DNA of 64,000 bases from Mesorhizobium sangaii (lineage in GTDB: Bacteria > Pseudomonadota > Alphaproteobacteria > Rhizobiales > Rhizobiaceae): NCBI RefSeq assembly GCF_014207355.1, contig NZ_JACHEF010000004.1, forward strand, positions 1 to 64,000. The letters run 5' to 3'. This document shows, one piece after another, positions 1 to 8,370 of the stretch. Made by a program: the position numbers and the translations under genes. Below the pieces are notes generated by a model. The model saw only the letters and a list, made by a program, of their open reading frames with translations. It was not told where the DNA came from and ran no database searches. Numbering within the stretch: the first letter of the stretch is position 1; the number at the start of each line of letters is the position of its first letter.

Positions 1-84
1 GGCTGCAACAACAGGCCGGACAGAAGACTGCACCCGACCCAACGCGCCAGAACGTCGAATTACCTCTTGCAATGCGGGAGCCAT
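1..84 (-). CDS. possible 5' end of an unidentified gene (partial, runs off the window)
   Basis: An open frame starts at the ATG at 84 and stays open for 28 codons to the edge of the window (begins MAPALQEVIRR). It would follow the MoaD-like gene on the same strand after about 70 bases. There is no convincing ribosome binding site and too little sequence to name a family. It may be chance openness in GC-rich DNA. Confidence 0.22.
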   Translation of the reverse strand, partial: MAPALQEVIRRSGALGRVQSSVRPVVAA

Positions 85-155
85 CCACAGAGGACGTTCC
101 GCTTCCGGCCCTACCAAGACGTTCGAGATCTTGATGCTAAGCCACGCTTGTCCAA

Positions 156-401
156 TTATCCCCCTGCCAGCCTCGGTAGCAGGAAAATCTCCGAGCCCTC
201 CGGCAATTCCTTCGACCAGGTGTCGCGATAGATCGTCCCGTCGATGGCGACGGCGATGCCGCGGTCGATCAAGGGCTCGATGCCGGGATACTGTTCAGCC
301 AGTTTCCTGAACAGCTCCCTTATGTCCTTGGCCTCGATCTCGACCTTGTTCTTGCCTCCGGCGGCCGCGCCAAGCGATCCCCAGAGCGTCACTTCGACCA
401 T
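156..401 (-). CDS. MoaD/ThiS-like small beta-grasp protein
   Basis: This 81-residue protein has the size and pattern of the MoaD/ThiS sulfur-carrier fold: MVEVTLWGSL at the N terminus, a central helix region (IRELFRKLAEQYPGI) and a C-terminal LAGG ending in the Gly-Gly that is adenylated and thiocarboxylated in true MoaD/ThiS. Its start shares a base with the end of the molybdenum subunit gene, so it is the last gene of that operon. The likely role is sulfur transfer or a dedicated cofactor-maturation step for the hydroxylase. That role is inferred from context; the fold assignment is fairly secure. Confidence 0.8.
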   Translation of the reverse strand: MVEVTLWGSLGAAAGGKNKVEIEAKDIRELFRKLAEQYPGIEPLIDRGIAVAIDGTIYRDTWSKELPEGSEIFLLPRLAGG

Positions 402-2671
402 CAGCCTGCCCGTTCCGCCTCGATCGCCGCCAGGATGCGCGGCGGCGACATCGGAATATGTGACATCCGCACGCCAGCTGCATTCGACACCGCATTGGCG
501 ATCGCCGCCAGCGGCGGCACGATCGACGTCTCGCCGACGCCGCGCACCCCGTAGGGGTGGTTGGGGTTGGGTATCTCGAGGATCTGCGTGTCGATCATCG
601 GCAGGTCCGAGCAGACCGGGATGCGATAGTCGAGGAAGCCAGGATTCTGCAGCCGCCCGTCCTTGCCGTAGATATACTCCTCGTTGAGCGCCCAGCCGAT
701 GCCTTGCGCGGCACCGCCCTGGTACTGACCCTCCACATAGGTCGGGTGCACCGCCTTGCCTGCATCTTGCACTACCGTGTAGCGCAACACCCTCGTGGCG
801 CCGGTCTCGGGGTCAACCTCGATATCGCAGATATGGGTGGCGAAGGAGACGCCGGCGCCATCGGCAACGAGTTCGCTGTGGCCGGCGATCGGTCCGCCGG
901 TCTTGCCCGACGCGGCGGCAATCTCCTTCAGCGATAGCTTGCCGAGATTGCCGTGCTTCTCGCCCTTGGCAACCGCGTGGCCCTGTTCCCAGACCACGTC
1001 GTCGACGGCAATGTCCCACATCTGCGCGGCGCGTTCGCGCAGGACCTTGATCGCGTTGCGGGCGGCCGAGATGGTCGCCATGGAGGACGAGAAGGTGCCC
1101 CGGCTGCCGTCGGTCATGTCGTTGTAGCCGAGGCTGGAGGTGTCGGCGACGATCGCCTTGACCTGCTCGTAGGCGATGCCGAGTTCCTCGGCCGCCACCA
1201 GCGACAGCGAGGCGCGGGAACCGCCCACGTCCACGGTGCCGACAGCAAGCGAGACCGAACCGTCCATGCCGATGTTGAGGTCGGTGCAGGTCTGGCCGCC
1301 GAAGTTGAACCAGAAGCCGCAGGCCATGCCCCTGCCCTGGTTCTTTCCGAGCGGCGCCTTCATGTGCGGATGGTTCTTCACCGCCTCCAGCGTCGGGCCG
1401 ATGCCGATCGGGCCGTAGACGGGGCCGTAGGAGGACCTGGTGCCTTCCTGCGCGGCGTTCCTGATGCGGAAGTCGACCGGGTCCATGCCGATCTCCTTGG
1501 CCAGTTCGTCGACTGCGCTTTCCACCGCGAACGCCGCCATGGGTGCGGACGGCGCGCGATAGGCCGCCGTCTTCGGCCGGTTGACCAGCACTTCGTAGCC
1601 GACCGTCTTGACGTTCTCGAGCTTGTAGCAGGCGAACGCCGTCATGGCGCCGATCTCGGCCCAGGAGCCCGGATACGGGCCACAGGAATAGCGTAACGTC
1701 GCTTCGGCGGCGGTGATGGTGCCGTCCTTGCGGGCGCCGATCTTGACGTCGATCGAGGTGGCGCTGGTCGGGCCCGAGGCGCGGAACACCTCGTCGCGGG
1801 TCATCACCAGCTTGACCGGCCGCCCCGCCTTGCGCGACAGCGCCAGCGCCACCGGCTCAGCCCAGACATGGGTCTTGCCACCGAAGCCGCCGCCGATCTC
1901 CGAGGAGGTAACGCGCAGCTTCGAGGCTTCCATGCCAAGCAGCTGGGCGCAGTGTTGGCGATAGACGAAATGCCCCTGCGTGCAGACCCAGAGGTCGGCG
2001 GTGCCGTCGGAGCTGACGCTCGCCACGCAGGCATGCGGCTCGATATAGCCCTGATGCGTCTGCTCGGTCTTGAACGAACGCTCGACGATGAAATCGGCGT
2101 GCCCGAAACCCTGATGGACATCGCCATGGCCAAACTGGCTGCGCTTGGTGACATTGGACGGCTTTACCGGCTTTTCCTCGAGGCCCTCGGTGAAGATGGC
2201 GTCGTTGATGAGCGGCGCGGAGTGCTTCATCGCCTCGTCGACATCGGTAACATGCGGCAAAAGCTCGTAGTCGACCTCGATCAGCTTCAGCGCCTGCCTC
2301 GCCGTGCGGGCGTCGACGGCTGCCACCGCGGCCACCGCATGGCCGTCATAGAGCGCCTTGGTGCGCGCCATGCAATTGTCGAGGATATCGTACATGGCGG
2401 CATCGCCATCGGTGAGGTCGGACAGGTCGGCCGCGGTGATCACCGCCTTCACGCCGGGGAGCTTCTCCGCCTTCGACGTGTCGATCTTCCTGATCGTGGC
2501 GTGGGCGTGGGGGCTTCTGAGGACGCGCCCGACCAACTGGCCGGCCATGTTGAAATCCGCGCCATAGCGCGCGCGGCCCGTCACCTTGTCGACGCCGTCG
2601 GGACGGATAGGACGTGTGCCGACGGAGGCGAAGTTGCGAGTGGAGAAACGCGGATCGAAATTCATCGTCAT
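401..2671 (-). CDS. xanthine dehydrogenase family, molybdopterin-binding (large) subunit
   Basis: The 756-residue product is the catalytic subunit of a three-component molybdenum hydroxylase. An N-terminal aldehyde oxidase/xanthine dehydrogenase a/b hammerhead (GVDKVTGRARYGADF) is followed by the Mo-cofactor domain with GGGFGGKTH and a C-terminal GVGE, whose Glu near residue 714 is the expected base of the family. Length is normal for large subunits of CO dehydrogenase/nicotinate dehydrogenase/xanthine dehydrogenase type. The start overlaps the FeS subunit stop in an ATGA pattern. The exact substrate cannot be read from sequence; a purine, N-heterocycle or aldehyde is possible. A second ATG two codons in (2665) is an alternative start. 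Confidence 0.93.
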   Translation of the reverse strand: MTMNFDPRFSTRNFASVGTRPIRPDGVDKVTGRARYGADFNMAGQLVGRVLRSPHAHATIRKIDTSKAEKLPGVKAVITAADLSDLTDGDAAMYDILDNCMARTKALYDGHAVAAVAAVDARTARQALKLIEVDYELLPHVTDVDEAMKHSAPLINDAIFTEGLEEKPVKPSNVTKRSQFGHGDVHQGFGHADFIVERSFKTEQTHQGYIEPHACVASVSSDGTADLWVCTQGHFVYRQHCAQLLGMEASKLRVTSSEIGGGFGGKTHVWAEPVALALSRKAGRPVKLVMTRDEVFRASGPTSATSIDVKIGARKDGTITAAEATLRYSCGPYPGSWAEIGAMTAFACYKLENVKTVGYEVLVNRPKTAAYRAPSAPMAAFAVESAVDELAKEIGMDPVDFRIRNAAQEGTRSSYGPVYGPIGIGPTLEAVKNHPHMKAPLGKNQGRGMACGFWFNFGGQTCTDLNIGMDGSVSLAVGTVDVGGSRASLSLVAAEELGIAYEQVKAIVADTSSLGYNDMTDGSRGTFSSSMATISAARNAIKVLRERAAQMWDIAVDDVVWEQGHAVAKGEKHGNLGKLSLKEIAAASGKTGGPIAGHSELVADGAGVSFATHICDIEVDPETGATRVLRYTVVQDAGKAVHPTYVEGQYQGGAAQGIGWALNEEYIYGKDGRLQNPGFLDYRIPVCSDLPMIDTQILEIPNPNHPYGVRGVGETSIVPPLAAIANAVSNAAGVRMSHIPMSPPRILAAIEAERAG

Positions 2672-3147
2672 GCTCCCTTCATCACGTTTGCCGCGTCCTG
2701 AACGGCACGCACGATCTTGTCATAACCGGTGCAGCGGCAGAGGTTCCCGGCGAGGCCGAAGCGGATTTCCTCCTCGCTCGGATCGGGGTTCTTGGCCAGC
2801 AGATCCTTGGCCGCGATCAGGAAGCCAGGCGTGCAGATGCCGCATTGAAGGGCTGCGTGCTCGAGGAATTTTTGCTGCAGCGGGTGCAGCCTGTCGCCAT
2901 GTGCCATGCCCTCGACGGTCTCGACGCGGCGGCCCTCGGCTTCCGCGCCGAGCACCAGGCAGGAGCACACCAACCGGTCGTCGAGGATGATGCTGCAGGC
3001 ACCGCAGTCGCCGGTGCCGCAGCCTTCCTTGACGCCCGTAAGCCCCAGGCGATCGCGCAAGACGTCAAGCAGCGTCTCGTCCGGCTGGCAAAGGTACTCG
3101 ACGCTGTCGCCGTTGATTGTGGTTGAGACTGCTACACCAGCCATCAC
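2668..3147 (-). CDS. xanthine dehydrogenase family, [2Fe-2S] (small) subunit
   Basis: The 159-residue protein carries both iron-sulfur clusters of the family. A plant-ferredoxin-type set lies at Cys43, Cys48, Cys51 and Cys61/63 (EGCGTGDCGAC). The all-helical second domain has Cys102, Cys105, Cys137 and Cys139 (CGIC, CRC). It passes electrons from the Mo centre to the FAD subunit. It overlaps both neighbours by 4 bases, which indicates translational coupling in the order FAD, FeS, Mo, MoaD-like. Length and motif spacing match the family closely. Confidence 0.95.
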   Translation of the reverse strand: MMAGVAVSTTINGDSVEYLCQPDETLLDVLRDRLGLTGVKEGCGTGDCGACSIILDDRLVCSCLVLGAEAEGRRVETVEGMAHGDRLHPLQQKFLEHAALQCGICTPGFLIAAKDLLAKNPDPSEEEIRFGLAGNLCRCTGYDKIVRAVQDAANVMKGA

Positions 3148-4004
3148 TTGCCTCCTGCACGTGCATAGGCGGTCGTGCCGGCCCGCTTGGCCAGCACACC
3201 CGCAACTTTCCTTCTGAATTCGATGGTGCCCCGCTTGTCGTCGATGGGACGGCAGGCGCCAAAGCAGACCTTGGCGAGCCTTTCAAGCGCGGCTTCGTCC
3301 AGCTTCCTGCCGATAATCGCCTCGGCTGCCTCTTCCACCAGCAGCACCGTGGGTGCCGCGGCGCCCAGCGCCACGCGGGCCGCTGTGACGACGCCGTGTT
3401 CGTCGAGCGTCAGGTTCACGCCGGCGCTGACCACCGCGATATCCATTTCCGTACGGGGAATGAAGCGCAGGTAGGCATCGCCCGAACGCGGTGCGCGTTT
3501 GTCGAGCAGGATCGCCTCGATGATTTCGCCTTTGGCCAAGGACGTCTTGCCCGGCCCGGTCGGCACGCTCCCTACGGGAATCGTACGCCTGCCCCCCGGC
3601 CCGACGACCGATGCCCTGGCGCCGGCCGCGACCAGCGCCGGCACGCTGTCGGCAGCCGGCGAGGCGTTACAGAGATTGCCGACAATCGTGCAGCGTCCCT
3701 GCACCTGCTTCGAGCCGATCAGCTTGGCCGCTTCGACGACGCCGGGCCATGCCTTCTTCAGGGCAGCGCTCTCGCCGAGGACGGCGCAGGGGACAGCGGC
3801 ACCGATGCTGAAGCCGTCGGCCGTTTCCCTGATCTCGCTCAATTCCTCGATCGCCTTGATATCGACGATCAGGTCGGGTTCGACAAAGCCGCCCTTCATC
3901 CTCACCAGCAGGTCGCTGCCCCCGGCAAGAATGGCAGCCGTACCTGTCGACCCGGCCAGCAGGCCAACGGCATCTTCGATTGAAAGCGGACGTATGTAGC
4001 GCAT
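3144..4004 (-). CDS. xanthine dehydrogenase family, FAD-binding (medium) subunit
   Basis: The 286-residue product matches the medium FAD subunit of molybdenum hydroxylases. It has an early GGSDLL FAD loop near residues 28-33, the second flavin-binding stretch TIVGNLCNASPAADS, and a C-terminal CO dehydrogenase flavoprotein-like domain. It would reoxidise the clusters by giving electrons to an acceptor. It is the first gene of the four-gene - strand operon, so the operon promoter should lie in 4005-4262. No divergent regulator is present. Confidence 0.93.
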   Translation of the reverse strand: MRYIRPLSIEDAVGLLAGSTGTAAILAGGSDLLVRMKGGFVEPDLIVDIKAIEELSEIRETADGFSIGAAVPCAVLGESAALKKAWPGVVEAAKLIGSKQVQGRCTIVGNLCNASPAADSVPALVAAGARASVVGPGGRRTIPVGSVPTGPGKTSLAKGEIIEAILLDKRAPRSGDAYLRFIPRTEMDIAVVSAGVNLTLDEHGVVTAARVALGAAAPTVLLVEEAAEAIIGRKLDEAALERLAKVCFGACRPIDDKRGTIEFRRKVAGVLAKRAGTTAYARAGGK

Positions 4005-4262
4005 CGTCTCCCCTTGGTCCTTGCGATCTCAGCGACCGTTATAAACAGTCTCCTCATAATGGCTATCCGGTTCCTCATTTGCGTCGATTAGGCCAGGCGC
4101 CGCAAAATCGAGTCCCACATCAACCTGAACTGGCGCACGACAAGCCCTGCGCGGTCGAACAGGCTTGCGGCAGGCTCTCAAAAATCCGAGAGCGTGTGTC
4201 GGACTGGCCAAGCCTCGTTCGTCCTAGGGGCATCGAACAGCCACCGTGAAAGGATATAGGAT
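4005..4262. other. intergenic region between divergent molybdenum hydroxylase operon and SRPBCC gene
   Basis: These 258 bases must contain both divergent promoters. Apart from a purine-rich ribosome binding site (AAAGGATATAGG) just before 4263, no gene, repeat or clear palindrome was recognised. Confidence 0.4.
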
Positions 4263-4706
4263 ATGCCCGGCACCGTACATTTGCATCGCGTTTTGACGAC
4301 CAGCCCGGAGAAGGTCTATCGCGCCTTCGTTGAAGCGGACGCGCTGGCGAAGTGGCTTCCGCCGAACGGCTTCACCTGCACTGTCGATCACCTCGAGGCA
4401 AAGGTCGGCGGCACGTTCAAGATGGCCTTCCGCAACTTCACGACCGGCAACAGCCATTCCTTCGGCGGCGAGTATCTCGAACTCGTTCCGGCCGAACGCC
4501 TGCGCTACACTGACAGGTTCGACGATCCCAACCTGCCCGGCGAGATCCAGGTGACCGTAATCTTGAAAAAAGTGTCGGTCGGCACCGAAGTCGACATCAC
4601 CCAGGCAGGCATTCCGGACGTCATTCCGGTCGAGGCCTGCTATCTCGGCTGGCAGGAGTCGCTCAGAAACCTGGCAAGGCTCGTCGAACCCGAGATCAAT
4701 CAATGA
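4263..4706 (+). CDS. SRPBCC (AHSA1-type) family protein
   Basis: This 147-residue protein begins HRVLTTSPEKVYRAFVEADALAKWLPP, the typical start of an AHSA1/START-like hydrophobic-cavity domain. It continues with GGTFKMAFRN and EYLELVPAERLRYTDRF and ends in a long helix. Such proteins bind hydrophobic ligands, but no ligand can be inferred here. It stands alone on the + strand between two - strand operons and has a good ribosome binding site a few bases upstream of the ATG. Confidence 0.85.
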   Translation: MPGTVHLHRVLTTSPEKVYRAFVEADALAKWLPPNGFTCTVDHLEAKVGGTFKMAFRNFTTGNSHSFGGEYLELVPAERLRYTDRFDDPNLPGEIQVTVILKKVSVGTEVDITQAGIPDVIPVEACYLGWQESLRNLARLVEPEINQ

Positions 4707-4871
4707 AGCAATTCCACGAAAAGTACCCAACGCGATTGCGCAAGAACAAATAGCTGCAGCGGCGGTTGCGACGGCCGGAGACCGGCCGTCGATCAACGTC
4801 AACGCCAAGGCAAGCTCTCCGCTCGTCGCACGCCCTGTCACAGGCGTTGGCCGGGCATAAAAAATGTAGCG

Positions 4872-5873
4872 CTATCTCACCTTGATGACGACCTTGCCCT
4901 TGGCACGTCCGCTTTCGACGTAAGCCAGAGCCTCATTGGTCGCTTCGAAGGGAAAGACCCGATCGACAACCGGGCGGATCGCTCCGGATTCTATGAGGGC
5001 GGTGATCTTGCCCAGTTGATCGCCCTGCGCCTCCATGAAGAGGAATGAAAACCTCACGCCCCGGCGTCTGGCCTTGGCCCGAATACCGCGACTCAAAAGA
5101 CGCAGTATCAATCTCAGCACCAGGTTCAGGCCCTTTTCCCTGGCAAATTCGGGATCCGGTGGGCCGGAGATGGAGATGAGCTTCCCACCCGGTTTCAGCA
5201 CATTCAGGGATTTTTCAAGCGTTTTGGCGTCCTGGCTGTTCAAGACGACGTCGTAGCCCGACAGGGCTTTCTCAAAATCGTCTTTCCTGTAGTCGACGAC
5301 GACATCGGCGCCGAGATCCCTGACCAGGTCGGCACTCGCTGCACCAGCGGTTGTGGCAATCGTCGCGCCGAGATGCTTCGCCAGTTGTATGGCGAATGTC
5401 CCCACGCCGCCGGAGCCAGCCTGAATGAAGACCTTCTGCCCCTTCTTCAAACCTGCCCTTTCGATGAGTGTCTGCCAGGCGGTCAGACCGACCAGGGGGA
5501 TCGAGGCCGCCTCTTCCATGCTGAGATTCTTGGGCTTCAAGGCAACGTCGGCTTCATCGATGGCGATGAACTCGGCGAATGTCCCGATCCGGCCATCGCG
5601 CGGCCGCGCATAGACCTCGTCGCCGGATTTGAACTTGCGGACCTTTGATCCCACGCGGATCACCTTCCCGGCCACGTCGTGGCCCAGGATGAACGGAGGG
5701 CGATACGGCAGGATGGGTTTGAACTCCCCGGTTTTGATCTTGGAATCGAGCAGGTTCACCCCTGCGGCATGGATTTCGACCAGGACATCGTTGTCCCCGA
5801 GTTCCGGCTCCGGCATCTCGGCCAGCCGCAGAATGCCTTTCTTGTTATATTTGTCGACGACGAATGCCTTCAT
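4872..5873 (-). CDS. NADP-dependent oxidoreductase, MDR/quinone oxidoreductase family
   Basis: The 333-residue protein begins MKAFVVDKYNKKG. It has a GroES-like N-terminal half (GHDVAGKVIRVGSKVRKFKSGDEV) and a Rossmann nucleotide site (QAGSGGVGTFAIQLAKHLGA, around residues 150-170), as in zinc-independent quinone oxidoreductases. No structural zinc cysteines are seen. The frame is open further upstream, but that part reads through the SDR gene in a second frame and lacks family sequence, so the ATG at 5873 is chosen. It lies 58 bases after the SDR gene and is probably cotranscribed with it under the TetR regulator at 6851. Confidence 0.9.
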   Translation of the reverse strand: MKAFVVDKYNKKGILRLAEMPEPELGDNDVLVEIHAAGVNLLDSKIKTGEFKPILPYRPPFILGHDVAGKVIRVGSKVRKFKSGDEVYARPRDGRIGTFAEFIAIDEADVALKPKNLSMEEAASIPLVGLTAWQTLIERAGLKKGQKVFIQAGSGGVGTFAIQLAKHLGATIATTAGAASADLVRDLGADVVVDYRKDDFEKALSGYDVVLNSQDAKTLEKSLNVLKPGGKLISISGPPDPEFAREKGLNLVLRLILRLLSRGIRAKARRRGVRFSFLFMEAQGDQLGKITALIESGAIRPVVDRVFPFEATNEALAYVESGRAKGKVVIKVR

Positions 5874-5931
5874 GGCAGTGACTTTCCGAAAAATGATTTG
5901 GCGTGTCGCCCGTGCGTGAAATCGTCTGCCT

Positions 5932-6747
5932 TCAGATCGGCAGGCGGAACTGCTTGCGCAAGGTCTTGTCGAACATCTCCGCGGGGGCGAAGCGGCGAAG
6001 CAGGCTGACCTGGCGCGCTGCCTTGCCGACAGTATAGCGCCGTCGCGGACGAGCATCGGTCGCCGCCTTGACGACCGCATCCGCCACCATTTCCGGCCGA
6101 TCGGCCTTGGGCATCACATCGGCAAGCAGCGCCTTGAACCCGGCTCGAGCCTGATCGTATTCCTTCAACAGCGAATCCGGCTCGATGCCGTTCTGGTCGA
6201 AAACGGTACGCACGAATGCCGGCTCGATGACCGAGACGCGGATATTGAAAGCACGAACCTCGTGATCGAGCGATTCCGAATAGCCCTCGAGCGCGTGCTT
6301 GACCGCCGAATAATGCGCCGAATACGGCGCGGGTACGAGGCCCAGCACCGAGCCGATGTTGATGATGCGCCCTTCGCCGCGCCGCCGCATCGACGGTAAC
6401 ATCGCATTGATCATGCGAATGACGCCGAACAGATTGACGTCGAACAGGGCCTGCACCTGCGCGATCGAAAATTCCTCGGCGCCACCAAGCAGGCCAACGC
6501 CGGCATTGTTGACCAGCAGGTCGATCCGGCCGGTCCGCGAGAGCACAGTCGAAACAAGTGCAGCGACGGCCTCACCGTCGGTCACGTCGCAAACAAGCAT
6601 GGTCACCCCGTCCGGGCCGTTGCTGGCTTTGCGGCGGCTCGTGCCGAAGACGGTAAACCCTGCCTGCGCCAAGGCCTCGGCGGTGGCGCGACCGATGCCC
6701 GAGGAGGCTCCCGTCACGACAGCGGTTTTTCCGGAATTCATACTCAT
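5932..6747 (-). CDS. SDR family NAD(P)-dependent oxidoreductase
   Basis: This is a classical short-chain dehydrogenase of 271 residues. It has TGASSGIG for cofactor binding, NNAG, and the catalytic Ser with the YSAVK Tyr-Lys pair. The substrate is unknown. The ATG at 6747 is preferred because a GGAG lies about 6 bases upstream; an in-frame ATG at 6765 would add six residues. It is divergent from a TetR gene with an AT-rich palindrome in between, which suggests direct control by that repressor. It is cotranscribed with the quinone-oxidoreductase-like gene. Confidence 0.92.
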   Translation of the reverse strand: MSMNSGKTAVVTGASSGIGRATAEALAQAGFTVFGTSRRKASNGPDGVTMLVCDVTDGEAVAALVSTVLSRTGRIDLLVNNAGVGLLGGAEEFSIAQVQALFDVNLFGVIRMINAMLPSMRRRGEGRIINIGSVLGLVPAPYSAHYSAVKHALEGYSESLDHEVRAFNIRVSVIEPAFVRTVFDQNGIEPDSLLKEYDQARAGFKALLADVMPKADRPEMVADAVVKAATDARPRRRYTVGKAARQVSLLRRFAPAEMFDKTLRKQFRLPI

Positions 6748-6801
6748 TTCGTGCTCCAAACTCATGAGGGCTAGCTTTGTCTCGCCGATTGAATTACAGT
6801 C

Positions 6802-6819
6802 ATAATATCAAATTATTAT
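6802..6819. promoter_or_regulatory. candidate TetR operator palindrome
   Basis: The sequence ATAATA-TCAAAT-TATTAT is a perfect inverted repeat with 6-base arms in an AT-rich island between the divergent SDR and TetR genes. Position and symmetry fit an operator for the TetR product. There is no second copy in the window to confirm it. Confidence 0.5.
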
Positions 6820-6850
6820 CATAATGCAATAGCAGAAAGGAATCGCAGCC

Positions 6851-7417
6851 ATGCGCTATGAAAAGGGCCGAAAGGACGCGTCACGGGGCCGGATCGTGGA
6901 GGTCGCCGCCGACCGTTTTCGCAGCGACGGCATCGCCGCGTCCGGACTGGCAGCCATCATGGGCGACGCCGGACTGACGAACGGCGCCTTCTATCCGCAT
7001 TTCCAATCCAAGGCGGAGCTTGTGCGTGAAAGCCTGGTGGCGGCTATGGAGGTCCAGTCACAGCAGCTGCAGGAGGTATTGGCCGCCGGTGGCCCGGAGA
7101 TGGGCATAGCGGCGTATCTGTCAGCCGAGCACCGGGATAATCCGGGAACGGGCTGCGCCAACGCCGCGCTGCTGCCGGAACTCGCGCGTCAGCCGCCCGA
7201 AACGCGCGAAGTCTATACCGAACGCTTGCTGGTTTTGGTGCACCAGTTGTCTGCAGCACTTCCGCAGGCGAGGGATCCGGAAGGCGCCGCCATGGGTGTC
7301 TTTGCGACCCTCATCGGCTCGCTTCAACTTGCCCGCGCGGTGGCAGGGACGGATTTGTCGGATCGCATCCTTGCGGCGGGAGCAGATGCGGCGCTGACGC
7401 TGATCCAGCAGCGCTAG
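6851..7417 (+). CDS. TetR/AcrR family transcriptional regulator
   Basis: The 188-residue protein has a TetR helix-turn-helix in its first 60 residues (RGRIVEVAADRFRSDGIAASGLAAIMGDAGLTNGAFYPHFQSKAELV) and an all-helical ligand domain. GTGCANAALLPELARQ resembles the C-terminal core of regulators that often sit next to SDR or MDR genes and respond to electrophiles or aromatic compounds. It is divergent from the SDR/oxidoreductase pair, and the 103-base gap holds a palindrome. A repressor role on that pair and on itself is inferred from this layout. Confidence 0.9.
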   Translation: MRYEKGRKDASRGRIVEVAADRFRSDGIAASGLAAIMGDAGLTNGAFYPHFQSKAELVRESLVAAMEVQSQQLQEVLAAGGPEMGIAAYLSAEHRDNPGTGCANAALLPELARQPPETREVYTERLLVLVHQLSAALPQARDPEGAAMGVFATLIGSLQLARAVAGTDLSDRILAAGADAALTLIQQR

Positions 7418-7886
7418 GACGGCGCGCCACCCATCACCTTTGGGCACGAAAAGGACTTCCTCGGGCCGTGCTGCGTCCAAAAGCTCCGCATCAGCCCCTT
7501 GGGCAGGAACCGCATCGACATCACGGGGCGGGCGACGACCGTCACCCTGGCGCGATGTTCGACCAAGCCGAGGCTGCCACACCATGACGATCTCGCCGAA
7601 GCCCAGCGCCTGGGATTGCCCTAAACATCGAGAGTGACGATCATGTCGCGGACTTCGGCCATTTCCAGGAGTAGGTCCTGCAGGTTTTCGTCCAGCGCGG
7701 CACCGGTCCGCGCTAAGAGCTCGGCAACGCACTCTCTCATCGATATGACGGCGGCGCCGGTTTTCTCGGAAAGCAGCCGCCCGGGTGGGTTTGTATGTCG
7801 CAAGCCCAGGAATGCGCTGTGGGGAAGCGCAGAAAACGCCTTCAGATGGCCGCCAGAACAGAGGTTCCAAACAGGCGCTCAGCGAC
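7418..7886. other. 469-base gene-poor stretch
   Basis: No recognisable gene fills this stretch. A 60-codon - strand frame (7621-7803; second half MRECVAELLARTGAALDENLQDLLLEMAEV) could encode a small helical protein, but it lacks a clear ribosome binding site and I do not claim it. The part near 7815-7884 resembles the repeat described at 10420-10567. The rest may be gene debris. Confidence 0.4.
7815..7884. repeat. diverged or truncated copy of the 10420-10567 repeat
   Basis: Read on the - strand, this segment contains a CTGTTTGGAA...TCTGCGCTTCC order that parallels CCGTTTGGAA...TCTGCGCTTCC in the element at 10420-10567. About 70 bases are related and in the same orientation. The remaining half of the element, including the terminal inverted repeat, is not visible here. 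It ends 2-3 bases from the stop codon of the small secreted protein gene. Confidence 0.55.
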
Positions 7887-8162
7887 TTATTTGCCGCAAT
7901 GATGATCGTTGATCTGGTTCAGCGCATTCGCGTCGGGCCCAACACGATTGTAGGAGCACGGTTCGGCCGCCGTGGTGACCAACTGCTGGTCATAATAGCG
8001 CGGGCCGCCGAAAAGGAAGTTGATGAGGTCGTCATCGGCGGGGACGTAGCGTTCGGATTGGGCCCGTTGGTGGTGATGCCGGTCGCCGGCGAACGCCGAA
8101 AAGCAAAGGTTTGAGCCTATCGCAAAAGCAAGAGCCAAGATCGCAAAGCATTTCGTGGTCAT
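7887..8162 (-). CDS. small secreted hypothetical protein
   Basis: The 91-residue product has a clear Sec signal peptide: MTTKC, a hydrophobic core of Ala/Leu/Ile, then SAFAG as a likely cleavage site. A short His- and acid-rich mature chain follows, with two cysteines (EPCSYN and HHCGK near the C terminus) that could form a disulfide. A strong GGAGGG 8 bases upstream of the ATG at 8162 fixes the start. It is not recognised as a named family. A periplasmic or outer-surface location is inferred. Confidence 0.65.
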   Translation of the reverse strand: MTTKCFAILALAFAIGSNLCFSAFAGDRHHHQRAQSERYVPADDDLINFLFGGPRYYDQQLVTTAAEPCSYNRVGPDANALNQINDHHCGK

Positions 8163-8370
8163 CGGCAACACCCTCCTGGCTATTCTGAATCACACCATAC
8201 ATCCAAAACCGCCAGCCGGACAAAAGTTCCCAAACCGCGCGGTTGTGTAAACCCAGCCGGACAACGAGCCGCAGGAAACCAAATGCCGTCGAAGGCCATC
8301 GCGATTGGCTCTTGCCGAAGCCGGCGGCCTCGCTCATCCATGGGATTGCAACGACAGCTTGGAACCAGTG

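Noticed and set aside
1..155. Terminator or tRNA at the left edge
   Set aside because: No stem with T-run and no tRNA-like T-loop or anticodon stem could be found.
7621..7803. 60-codon - strand frame
   Set aside because: Codon bias in its second half is acceptable, but there is no clear ribosome binding site, neighbour logic or family. Mentioned only within the gap entry.
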